Positions 54,466 to 63,764 of a DNA stretch of 64,000 nucleotides are shown here, piece by piece; the first letter of the stretch is position 1; every line of letters begins with the position of its first letter. Both the position numbers and the translations under genes were made by a program. Under the pieces are notes generated by a model. The model did not search any database and was not told the origin of the DNA. It saw nothing but the letters and a program-made list of their open reading frames with translations. Source of the DNA: Fragum whitleyi (Eukaryota > Mollusca > Bivalvia > Cardiida > Cardiidae); contig OX411556.1 of the NCBI GenBank assembly GCA_948146395.1, positions 26,546,596-26,610,595 on the forward strand, read 5' to 3'.

Positions 54466-54992
54466 ATGCCCCACATCAATAGATTGAGGCATATTGTCTC
54501 ACTCTGTCTGTTTGTCTAGTTCATCTGTTTTCTTTTTGAAAACTTTTTCCTATAACTTCACTATTTGAATTACTCTATTCAGCATGAAGGTTCCTTTCAT
54601 CAATAGCAGCAGTCATAGCAGTATCTTGTTGGCCTCCTAAACAAGAGGACACAGGTTCGATTCCTGTTGGCCGCACTCACCCTTTCCAACAATTTTCCTC
54701 TCACCAATGGGTTGATAATCGTAGACATAATGTGGGATAGCAGCAGGAGGCTAGGAAAAATTGTAGGGATGAGATATACCAGGCATCCACTGTTCGATGC
54801 TCTAGCAAAATATTAGTATCTGAAAGATTGTTGAAAGTGGCATTAAACTCCATTCAAACAAAACAAACAAATCCTTTCATCGATATACATGTACAACACT
54901 CTATGTAAAGGTCATCTATCAAGGTCAATGTCAATGATCAAGGTAAAACAATAATTGCCATTTCAGGGGCTTCAGTGTTTAACAGACACATT
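54466..54992 (+). mobile_element. ATGCCCC-type element interrupted by a SINE
   Basis: ATGCCCCACATCAATAGATTGAGGCATATTG and (GTCTGTTTGTC) at 54466-54595, then after an inserted SINE AAGGTCATCTATCAAGGTC and CAGGGGCTTCAGTGTTTAACAGACACATTTTC at 54890-54992. Confidence 0.65.
54596..54873 (+). mobile_element. tRNA-derived SINE inserted in an ATGCCCC element
   Basis: ACACAGGTTCGATTCCTGTTGG (B box), ACTCACCCTTTCC, CACCAATGGGTTGATAATCGTAGAC, GGAGGCTAGGAA, GAGATATACCAGGCATCCACTG, CATTAAACTCCATTCAAACAAAAC. Confidence 0.8.
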
Positions 54993-55492
54993 TTCTTTTG
55001 TTAGACATTCCTTTTCCCCTCCTCTCTCCCCTGAGAAGAAAAACAGAAAGAAAAAGAAATGCAATTTTAATCGTGTTCACATTTGTCTTCAATTTGTATC
55101 AAATTGGACCTGTCTAAAAGTTGTCTGAAAGAGGTTTAACCAAACACAACTAATCATGTTAAAAACTTGGAAGGAGCTGAATGACTGTTGTTTGATTTTT
55201 CAACAATCAGTGCTTTATTGCAGTGTTATGGCTCTATTTCATGTTTAATTCTGAAAGAGTCGATCGAACATTGAATGGCTCAAGACTATTTTGGCTGTCT
55301 TTTTGTGCAAGTCACAGAGAGCAAGATGGTCACAGACACTAGGAGACCGATTATTATGCAACCATTGGTGTTGTGAACTGTATGCAAAAATGATGCGGCA
55401 CGGCCAATCATCATGAATCAAAAAGGAGAGGGAGAGTTAGAAATCATTATACAACTCAAGTACAGCGTTTACTCTTGTAAATTTCATAAAGA

Positions 55493-55655
55493 TTTGTTTT
55501 GTTTGAATTGGGATTTACGTCGCTTTCAACTATCTTTCAGTTGTATGTCGGCAGATGGAGCACCTGAAAATGTTTTCCTGGTATACCTCACACTAGTACT
55601 ACCATTTTATCCTCTCCTAGCCTCCGGCAGCTGCTATCCCAGGTCTATGATAATC
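55493..55655 (-). mobile_element. tRNA-derived SINE, head-truncated, minus strand
   Basis: GGGATTTACGTCGCTTTCAAC, GAGCACCTGAAAATGTTTTCCTGGTATACCTCAC, TCCTCTCCTAGCCTCC.GCAGCTGCTATCCCAGGTCTATGATAATC, then a (CT)n run at 55650-55676. Confidence 0.7.
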
Positions 55656-55692
55656 TCTCTCTCTCTCTCTCCCTCTCTTTTATATGACCTAC

Positions 55693-56815
55693 TCGCGCAA
55701 GTGAAATAACCCTGTTGAATAGAATTGATATTACACAGAAATTATTACACTAGTAGAATAAATATGCAAATGAACCAAGATGGTATGGCAATGTTATATT
55801 TTCCAATGTGAAAATGACGTCATAATGCTGATTTTTCTGTCATTATTTCCTAAACAGGCATTATATGTTTTGCGGAAAAAACAATAATCTTTTCATTTCA
55901 GTAATTTCCTTGCTTTATAGCAAAAATAAATGTTGTATTATCAATATAATTTCAAATTTGTGCTAAAAAAATGCTGATTTTATTAGCTCTGCTGTTTTCA
56001 AAGAAAACACGAGGTATTATGATCACCTTGGTGTCATTTGCGTTGTCGTTGTTGGCGTTGGCCTTGGGGTGACAAACTTTAACCTTGGTCATAACTTTTA
56101 GATGGTAAGTCATAAAGCCTTCATATTTCACATGATCATTGGTTTGGGCAAGACCTTTCTGAAGGTACCAAGTTCAAGGTCATCAGTCAAGCTCAATGTC
56201 ATTTTTCAAGGTCAAATTTCTTTAAAAAATTTAATCTTGGTCATAACTTTTGAATGGTAAGTCATTGAGCCTTCATATATCACATGATCATTGCTTTGGA
56301 CAAGACCTTTCTGTAGGTACCAATTTCAAGGTCATCAGTCAGTTATTTTTTCAAGGTCAAATTTCTTTAAAAAGTTTAACCTTAGTCATAACTTTTCAAT
56401 GGTAAGTCGTAGAGCCTTCTTATTTCACATGATCTTTGCTTGGGACAAGACTTTTATAGGTACCAAGTTCAAGGTCATCAGTCAAGGTCAAGGTCATTTT
56501 TCAAGGTCAAATTTGTTTGAAAATTTTTTACCTTGGTCATAACCTTTGAACGGTAGGTCAAAGAGCCATCATATTTCACATGATCATTGCTTGGTACAAG
56601 CCCTTTCTGTAGGTACCAAGTTCATATATTTGCATTTGCCTAAGAAATAATTAACAGCCTAGAGTTGGCACCCGCTTGCAGTGTTGTTTTACTTGTCATC
56701 TAAAAGTTAAAACAGATAAAAACTTGGTACAGTCTCGTTTTTATCTGTTTGAAGATGAATCTTGTAAAAAAAAAATCGGTATTCAATGACCATTCATTCA
56801 ATAATCTGTAGAAGA
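55693..56815 (+). repeat. Interspersed repeat B, copy 3, interrupted by the 55985 element
   Basis: CGCGCAAGTGAAATAACCCTGTTGAATAG...AAAATGACGTCATAATG (55693-55984), resuming at about 56690 with CAGATAAAAACTTGGTACAGTCTCG...GACCATTCATTCAATAATC. Confidence 0.75.
55985..56687 (+). mobile_element. HINE-like element, AGCTCTGCTGTTTTC type, nested
   Basis: Opens AGCTCTGCTGTTTTCAAAGAAAACACGAGG (hairpin). The core has about four monomers of roughly 150 bp (CTTGGTCATAACTTTTGAATGG, TTCATATTTCACATGATCATTGCTT, GTACCAAGTTCAAGGTCATCAGTCAAGGTC). The 3' end near ACCCGCTTGCAGTGTTG is approximate. It divides a copy of the 3562 family (55693-55984 and 56690-56815). Confidence 0.65.
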
Positions 56816-57870
56816 AGACTTATATTCTGGTACCTTTACTTCTTTTTTATCATAATATTTATTCGATTAATAGAACATTATTCTATTGAATTTTATAACA
56901 ATAAATTGTGTCTTTAATCGAACAAACCATGATTTCTCAAAAAATCATTGAAGTGAAAGTAAATTTTCATTTGCATCCAATTGACAGACAAATTCCGACT
57001 AATTTTGAACATTAAACGGAAGTTTTGAAGTAACCCATTTGGCTTACAGTCAACTCGTACCCAAGGCAACTCGTACCAAAGTCAACTCGTACCCATTTTG
57101 GTCAACTCGTACCCAATTTTTGGTCAACTCGTACCCTTTCCAAAAATTATGGAGTCAACTCGTACCCAAATTTTTTTTATTGAAAATTAAGTCATAAAAG
57201 GGATTTCTTTGAAGAGAATTATTATATTTACAAAATATGAATAATGTTTTTTCAGATATTTGGAGAAGACTTCGCTGTGAAGAAAAGACTAATATACGAA
57301 AGAAGTAGAAAACTGTTAAAAGTTTTAAAGTGATAAAAGAGTGTTACATGTGCGAAAATTGTACTATAATTGTTGGTGTTAAATAAATAAGTTATCATGT
57401 TTAAACTGTTTCAATAATTAAGTTATTATGATTAAACTGTTTCAATAATTAAGTTATTATTTTTAAACTGTTTGTGCAATTGACTATGTGATGGTTATAT
57501 TGTTTAAATGAGTTAGAAAAACAAATTAATTAAATTGTCCGATAATTCTGATAATTAACACTTCAGAAGATCAAACAGTTATTTGTTAGAAGCAAGGTAA
57601 GTAATTATAATTGGTTGTATGTAATTGCCTAATTAAAATTAAAACTCCATGTTATTGTAATTATTTATTTCTTTTTGTTATCTTTTATTCCTCAGACAAT
57701 TGCTGTAAATAACAAATTGACATTTATAATACAAGATGTCTTTTCATGTCTCTTAGTTGGTAAAACTACGTCTTTGTGATCACATCCTCTTTTAAAATTG
57801 TTGTATGTTATTAAAGAACAATTGATATCGTGTGTGTGTGTGGACTGTGAAAAAATCACCTGTTTGGATA

Positions 57871-58840
57871 ATGGAATATCCGTGCGTTGTATGTGAGCGG
57901 GAAGTAAGACCAAGACAACACGCGTTGTCTTGTGATTCTTGCTCTCGTTGGCAACACAGGACCTGTAATTCTGGTGAGTCGATTTTTTCAATAAATAGTC
58001 TTTCGATTATGCAATATATGGCCAGTATTACCTAAGATGCAAGTATCATTTGTGTATTTTCAAAACCTCGCAACGACATTTGTAAGATACTGTAGTAACA
58101 AAGTAATTACACAAGATAAAGTGATTATGCAAAATATTGTCCCTATTACCTAAGATGCAGGTATTATCGGTGTATTTTTCAAAAACGTCGTAACGACATT
58201 TGAAAGTTACTGTGGTTACAATGTTTTTAAATTACATAAGTGTAACTGATTTTGCAATATTTGGTCCGTATTACCTAAGATGCAAGTATCATCGGTGTAT
58301 TTTCAAAACCTCGTAACGACATTTGAAAGTTACTGTGGTTACAATGTTTTAAAATTACACAAGTTTAACTGATTTTGCAATTCACTTGCAACTCTAATAT
58401 GAATGAAACAAAGTGGTAATATATTTAAGAAATGAAGAGAGTATTTGTTGATTTCATTGAGGTATGAAACTAAAAACCTAAACGCAATGGATGAATATAT
58501 TACTCTCATACCTCTATGAAGTCATAAATCTTAATGTGCGAAACTTGAATTCAATTAAATTATAATTATTATTATTATAGGTTGGCACCAACGATTGAAC
58601 GCCAGACTAGGTACCCCGCCATTTTACATCTTAGTCAAGGGCCTGTATGATGAAGCTAGTGTTGCGGCAAAGCAAGTTTCGATGGTGTCAGAACTGCGAC
58701 TACGACGGGTACAGCGAAAGGCGTACAAGTCATTAAATAGAAAAATATTCCAGTCATGGGACATGTATAGGGAGCAAACACTCTCTGCGAGCGGTCTGCT
58801 TAAGAAGATAAGCTCCTTCTACAGTCCCGTGACTGAATAA
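57871..58840 (+). CDS. Internally deleted Mutator-like transposase gene, two exons, half PHD finger plus C-terminal tail
   Basis: Join of 57871-57973 and 58581-58840; GT-AG, phase 1 to phase 1, about 120 residues. Exon 1 starts at ATG and encodes M-E-Y-P-C-V-V-C...CDSC-SRWQHRTC: Cys5, Cys8, Cys21, Cys24, His29 and Cys32 form the first six ligands of a PHD-type zinc finger, with the last Cys pair missing. Exon 2 encodes G-W-H-Q-R-L-N-A-R..., a Lys/Arg-rich helical tail resembling the end of MULE transposases with FLYWCH/PHD fingers common in molluscs. The catalytic DDE region is absent. It lies centrally between the inverted repeats of its element, so it is a non-autonomous derivative; whether the short protein is made is unknown. 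Family assignment is from memory of the pattern. Confidence 0.6.
58005..58385 (+). repeat. Three-copy tandem repeat, about 125 bp, in the MULE intron
   Basis: Three consecutive copies of a unit with TTACCTAAGATGCA, GGTGTATTTTC, CGTAACGACATTTG and ACTGTGGTTACAATG, each ending near a TGATTTTGCAAT stretch. Copies two and three are closest. It fills most of the 607-bp intron. Confidence 0.85.
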
Positions 58841-59061
58841 TTTTCAACTTCAGATATGGAAAAGATAATTACACGTATAACTATTGTTAATATTTTAGCG
58901 TTTGAATTTTTTAACCAATCTCCTGCTGTGTTATTTTCTTTCTTAACATAAAAATTTGTAGACACTATAGGTTAGTAACAGCCTGTATAAGAAATGCAGT
59001 TGAATATTAGCCTACGATGTCTGCTTTATAAATTAGAATCATTATAAACAGATTGATTGAT

Positions 59062-59222
59062 AGAATTGGATTTTATGTCGCATTAAATATTATTTCAGTC
59101 ACACCGCGGCGGCTGGAGCACCTAACAATGGATTCCTGGTATTTCTCATACCAGTACAACCATCACATCCTTTCCTTGCCCCCAGCTGCTATTCCACAAA
59201 GGTATATCATTATCAACCAATT
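59062..59222 (-). mobile_element. tRNA-derived SINE, head-truncated, inside the MULE
   Basis: GGATTTTATGTCGCATTAAATA, GCACCTAACAATGGATTCCTGGTATTTCTCATACCAG, CATCACATCCTTTCC, AGCTGCTATTCCACAAAGGT..ATCATTATCAACCAATTG. Confidence 0.75.
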
Positions 59223-60210
59223 GTTAGTAGATAGGAAGATTTTAGGAGATTTTAAAAGATTTATGTTTTTTTTTTTTTTAAATTTTTAAAATGAAATAAA
59301 TAAATGCTATCTGTTTAAAGATAATCTTGCTTGTTGTTATTTATAATCATCGAAAAATAAATACCCTCAACTAAAGAGAAAGTACATCTTCCTTTTAACA
59401 TTTTGTCAAACTGTCGTTTTTCTCAGATTGCTGAAAAAGGGTTGCAATCAACAAAAGGAATTTGACACTTTATGCATTGATAAGGTGCGAACCAGAACCA
59501 CTGACCGATAAATAAACACTGAATGGTGTTATTTAAAGGTGTCAATGATTCTTGCTTAATCAGATTAAGCATTTAAAAAAAGCCAAAAGCATGATATTCC
59601 ACTGTCTGTAAATGAAATATGCAGACAGTGAAATTTTGGACTGGCTTTGCAAAAATATGCTGTGAAAAAAAGATTACATAAAAATAAACGCCATGACGAT
59701 TATGTTTTGAAATTCTTTTTTTATTGAAAAACCTTTTTTTTTGTCTTTGCAAGACTAAATAGTGATGTCCAACATGAAATAATATCGTAAGTTATAATGT
59801 CTAATTATTTTGATCGCCCATTATAAATAAATAAAAAAAAAAAAAAAAAAAAAAAAAGTGGGTACGAGTTGACTCCATAATTTTTGGAAAGGGTACGAGT
59901 TGACCAAAAATTGGGTACGAGTTGACCAAATTGGGTACGAGTTGACTTTGGTACGAGTTGACGTGGGTACGAGTTGACCTGCTTCCCCCATTTTCCCCAT
60001 ACAGACACGTAGTTATTCCTTAGGCCACGCTCTCTTCTAAGATTGAGTGAAAGATCCGCCGTCATTTCATCATTTTGCCAATGATTTGTTGTGAAGTGGT
60101 TTATCACAAAGATTCAAGGCGGCATTTATAGGTAATTATGACTGTTTTACCTAATAATCATACTGGGCCTGACTTTGCCCCTTCATATAAACTTATCAAT
60201 TTGAGTTGGT

Positions 60211-60278
60211 GTCAGCTTTTAAACAGGCACTTTGATTCAGGAATTAGCTTTTAAACAGGCACTTTGATTCAGGAATTT
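60211..60278 (+). repeat. 33-bp direct tandem duplication
   Basis: AGCTTTTAAACAGGCACTTTGATTCAGGAATT occurs twice in succession without differences. Confidence 0.9.
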
Positions 60279-60296
60279 ATATTAACTACTTTCATA

Positions 60297-60492
60297 TCTC
60301 ACTATAATAAATAATATAGAAGCTAGTGCAACGGCCATGTTTAAGAGAACGGATGTTTTTACAAGCGTCTTTGGCTTCCTTCACAGGATGTGTTTACTCA
60401 TGAGAACTGAGAACCAAATTGCTCGTAAAAACATCTGTTCCCTTAGAAAATGGCGACTGCACTACCTTGTGTATTATTTATTATAGTGATAT
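60297..60492. mobile_element. MITE with about 64-bp inverted repeats beside the LINE fragment
   Basis: TCACTATAATAAATAATA...GCAACGGCCATGTTTAAGAGAACGGATGTTTTTACAAGC faces GCTCGTAAAAACATCTGTTCCCTTAGAAAATGGCGACTGCAC...TATTATTTATTATAGTGA. The arms pair almost fully. It separates the LINE fragment from whatever lay upstream. Confidence 0.72.
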
Positions 60493-60499
60493 TAGGTTG

Positions 60500-61023
60500 T
60501 TATTGAATCCTGCATCCAAGTGCCTGTGCTTTTTAAAATGGCATCCTGCTTTAAAAAGGACATTGATTCCCTGGAAAGAGTACAAAATCGTGCTACGAAA
60601 CTTGTCAGCTCAGTTCGTGACTTACCTTATAGTGAAAGGCTCAGTATATTGAAAGTTCCAACCCTTGCATATCGTAGATTTCGTGGCGACATGATAGAAG
60701 TCTACAAATTACTTCACATGAAAGAGGATATCAACTTCACTAGGTTTTTTGAATTGTGTGACAACTCCATAACAAGAGGGCACCAGTTAAAAATAAAGAC
60801 AAAGAGTTGTAGAAAGGACATCCGGAAATCATTCTTCTCAGTGAGGGTTGTCAGTGAATGGAACTTGCTACCAGATTTGATAATACATGCACCATCTGTG
60901 AATGCTTTTAAAAAACGCCTAGACAAGTATATGGGAAATGCGCAATTTACCACCCTACCGGATAAGAACTGGGTTTATAATCATGAAGGGGTTATAGAAG
61001 ACGATGATGTCTTGCGACCCTGA
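60500..61023 (+). pseudogene. LINE reverse transcriptase, C-terminal fragment (CR1/Jockey-like)
   Basis: The open frame at 60520-61023 reads FKKDIDSLERVQNRATKLV, LPYSERLSILKVPTLAYRRFRGDMIEVYKLL, then FFSVRVVSEWNLLPDLIIHAPSVNAFKKRLDKY. This is the standard C-terminal region after the palm domain of non-LTR reverse transcriptases, ending with the R..W..L......S...FK..LD motif. Just upstream, KWHPALK in another frame continues the homology, so a frameshift lies near 60555-60565. The catalytic palm and endonuclease are absent. A 64-bp inverted-repeat MITE (60297-60492) immediately precedes it. Confidence 0.82.
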
Positions 61024-61029
61024 ACTACA

Positions 61030-61490
61030 GATGTAAAATGTAAGAAAAAGAGTAGATTATTTGTTGATGAATTCTTATCTGAAACTGCTAAAAAAGACTT
61101 CAGTGACACTTTGAAATCAGTTAAAGCAGACTATGAGGACAATTAAGTCAATAAAATAAAGGAGAATTCCAAAATATTCTTCAATTATGAACATAACTTC
61201 CAGAGAACTTCCTTAACAATGGATAAACTTGTGGATGGTAATGGTATTGAACTGAAATCTGATTTTGAAAAGGCCAATTTATTAAACACCTTCTCAGTGG
61301 TGCAAACTAATGAGTAGCCAATGCTTAGTGATTTACCAATCAAGGATCCTCAGGTACTACAAACTAATATTAAGTTCAACCTTATCTTGCCAAACTCAAT
61401 TTTTAAGAAAATTTATAACTAACTTTACTACAAAGCTTTTGGTCCAGATAATATTCATGTGAAAGCTTATAAAGAGAGTGACTTAAAGCA
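61030..61490 (+). pseudogene. LINE internal fragment (endonuclease-RT linker to RT start), rearranged order
   Basis: In scattered frames the sequence reads KIKENSKIFFNY, then MDKLVDGNGIELKSDFEKANLLNTFS, then KAFGPDNIHVKAYKES. In non-LTR elements the 'L.D.NG....D.EKA..LN.FF' segment and the 'K..GPD.I....LK' motif lie upstream of the reverse transcriptase palm. Here they lie downstream of the RT C-terminus in the same orientation. Several stops (for example TAG at 61315) show decay. It may be a second LINE copy placed behind the first, or a shuffled one. Confidence 0.65.
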
Positions 61491-61889
61491 TGAAACTTTG
61501 TATAATTGTTGCATGCCAATAACTATGGAAATGTCGTATTGTTTTGGGGTCACAAAGGTCAAGGTCACAATTGAACTTTGTCCAGAAAACCTTTTAAGGA
61601 GCTGGGGAAAATTATTTGACACCCCCTACTCCACCCCCACCCCCTGAAATTATTAGATTCCTATGAAAAACGAACCTCCTAAAATAATATAAAGGAGACA
61701 ATTAATTATTCTCATACATCTTTTGATTTACAATTTGCAGCAGAATAAAGGTGCACACTGAAAATTAAAAGGGTCAAAATGACCCCCCTGACAGAAAATT
61801 TAAAGGGGTTAAAATAGGATATTTCGGATTTATTAAGGGTCAAAACCCTGGTTTAAGGGGTCAGGCAGGAGCCAGTTATGCTACTTTTT

Positions 61890-62128
61890 GAGCCTGCGCG
61901 TGAGATTTCCAACAATTTCAAAAATGCGCAAAGCAAAGACTCTGAACAGCTTGTGCATCCGCACAGTCTGACCAGAGTCTTCACTATGCATTTAGAAGAT
62001 AGATAAGGTCTCAAAGTATCTGTAAACAATCAGGTTACTTTATATTTACAGTATGTGGCTGTCTATGCTGCTCAATGTATACACCTTGCAAGCATTTCAA
62101 ATTGTTGGAAATGTCACGCACAGGCTCA
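61890..62128. mobile_element. MITE with GAGCCTGTGCGTGA ends, copy 1
   Basis: GAGCCTGCGCGTGAGATTTCCAACAATTTC to GAAATGTCACGCACAGGCTC; internal CAGTCTGACCAGAGTCTTCACTATGC and AGGTCTCAAAGTATCTG. It ends just before the 62153 exon acceptor. Confidence 0.75.
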
Positions 62129-62152
62129 TTTTCTTTTTATCTTTATTTTCAG

Positions 62153-62257
62153 GTCCATTTTAACGAGTCGAAGATGTTTCAAAGTATACACAGTGCTGTG
62201 ATGCGGCCTTTTAGAAGAACGACGAGTCAGGAAAGTCAACAAGCTCAAAGTATCTAA
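62153..62257 (+). CDS. Candidate terminal coding exon (possible alternative 3' end of the tastin-like gene)
   Basis: A strong pyrimidine tract and acceptor (TTTTTATCTTTATTTTCAG) precede 34 codons reading V-H-F-N-E-S-K-M-F-Q-S-I-H-S-A-V then MRPFRRTTSQESQQAQSI and TAA. Only the phase 0 frame is open; the other two stop early. The phase matches the donor at 42861 in exon 5 of the tastin-like gene. An AATAAA lies about 300 bp downstream, near 62556. The sequence itself is not recognised. It could be the real last exon of that gene, the last exon of another gene with unseen upstream exons, or chance. It sits directly between a MITE (61890-62128) and a TTAA MITE (62265). Confidence 0.42.
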   Translation, partial: VHFNESKMFQSIHSAVMRPFRRTTSQESQQAQSI

Positions 62258-62264
62258 GATTTTT

Positions 62265-62492
62265 TTAACCCTTTGCTGTTGAATCCCTGCTTTTTAAGTG
62301 CCTGTATTTTATGATTGAGAAAACATTGTGAAAAAAGAAGGAATTGCTTCTGACAAGCAATTTCTTCTTTTTCCACACTCTTTTCTACCCTTCTGAATGG
62401 TTATTTTTCAAATTAAATCCACTTTAAATTTTAGTCTGGAAAACCTTTGAATTTGGACAGGTCCAAAATTTTGAAAAAAATGGAAAGTGTTA
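62265..62492. mobile_element. TTAACCCTTT MITE, copy 2, inverse orientation
   Basis: TTAACCCTTTGCTGTTGAATCCCTG to GGAAAGTGTTAG; contains GAATTGCTTCTGACAAGCAATTTCTTC and GACAGGTCCAAAATTTTG of the 18074 copy. It begins eight bases after the TAA of the 62153 exon. Confidence 0.72.
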
Positions 62493-62713
62493 GTCATACA
62501 GCTATAAAACTGCTGTGCAGAGGCAGATTTCACATCCTAGTAATTTCATGTTTGGAATAAACTGTCGGGGTTTGTATTAGCTTTTCAATTCAGGGACCAT
62601 TGACCATATAATTATTTAATATCATCATCTGAATACCTCTTTTAATTTGTACTACTTAAAATGTCCTAAAAATTTTGGATAGACTGCAAGAGTTATTCTT
62701 AACCAGCCTATTA

Positions 62714-63175
62714 CAGGGCCCTCTCTGGACTGAAATTTCTTTTCGCCAACACTTTCGCCAAATAGAAAAATTCGGAGCCCAATTCGGATTTTAGGAGCCA
62801 AATTTGGAGCCATGTTTCTTCTGAAAATTGTGCTTCATAAAATTTTAAGTTTCTTTTATATAGCTCATCGTCAAGGGGTGATCGTAGTTAAATGTCAATT
62901 AACATTTAATTTACAGTTATTTTTTGTAAACAATCACAGAAGTGTTAAGGGTAGCCAAGAGGTTACTAGTTCACACACTTGCCTTTTGCCTCAATTAATT
63001 GGCAGTCACTCGTGAGCACAATATCATCTCAGCCCATGTCAAAATCAATAATTGCTGATGGGTCAAAGTTTTGGTTTTTTTTGTCGCCAGTCATTTCGCC
63101 AATTTCATTTTTTAATCGCCATATTCATTTCATTTTCGCATTTGGTGACAAAGGCGACCCACAGAGAAGGCCCAG
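62714..63175. mobile_element. hAT-like MITE (CAGGGCCCTCTCTG)
   Basis: CAGGGCCCTCTCTGGACTG to CCCACAGAGAAGGCCCAG; subterminal repeats of CGCCAA/TCGCC on both sides (TTTCGCCAACACTTTCGCC; GTCGCCAGTCATTTCGCC). No clear target duplication. Confidence 0.5.
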
Positions 63176-63764
63176 CTAGGCTGGCTTATGATGTTTCTGT
63201 TTTAGACTTAGTTGTGATCTGTTTGTGTCAAAAGAAAATCTCATGACAAAGGAGCTCATGGTTGACTCTTAAACTGGGGTTTTGACCCCCTCTCCTCCAA
63301 AAAATCTGAAAATATACCATCTAAACCTCCAATATTTTTGACAGGGGTCCTTTTGACTGCTTTAATTTAAATGGATGCAATATGTATTATATAGGTAGAT
63401 TATTTCCAGCAATGGACCAGCATGTTGTGTCAAGAAGCTTTGTCATGATTGAATACAACAATGAAAGATGAAGAATAAGTAAAATGAAAGTGCACAACAA
63501 ATTTCATTGAAAATAACGCCATTTACATATGATGACGTCAAAATAAGCCTTAAACGTTCTTTGACATGCAAAATACACTCAACTGGTCAAAAAAACATTA
63601 AATTGGCCCAAAACTGTGGTTGGATAAAACATTTTCAGACCAGGTGACGTCACACATTGAACAAAGAAGGAAATAGGTATGATACTGCAATTTATTATAG
63701 ACAAATTATCAATTTCTATTAGAAAAACAATTGGTCATAAGGATATTGGGAGGTGTTGCTTTAT
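63176..63764. other. Unassigned DNA with two CRE-like palindromes
   Basis: TGACGTCA occurs at about 63533 and 63643. No open frame or known repeat was recognised. Confidence 0.4.

Larger units (their letters stand above)
57049..59978. mobile_element. Mutator-like (MULE) element with iterated terminal repeats
   Basis: About 2.9 kb bounded by inverted repeats of roughly 120 bp. Each terminus is itself an array of six units of GTCAACTCGTACCC (left 57049-57170; right 59858-59978 as the reverse complement), with the same irregular spacers in both. Between them is the two-exon half-PHD gene, a three-copy tandem repeat in its intron, and an inserted SINE fragment. No target-site duplication could be recognised at the flanks (GGCTTACA and CTGCTTCC). 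The gene type and long inverted ends suggest a Mutator-like transposon; without the catalytic domain this is inference. Confidence 0.6.
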
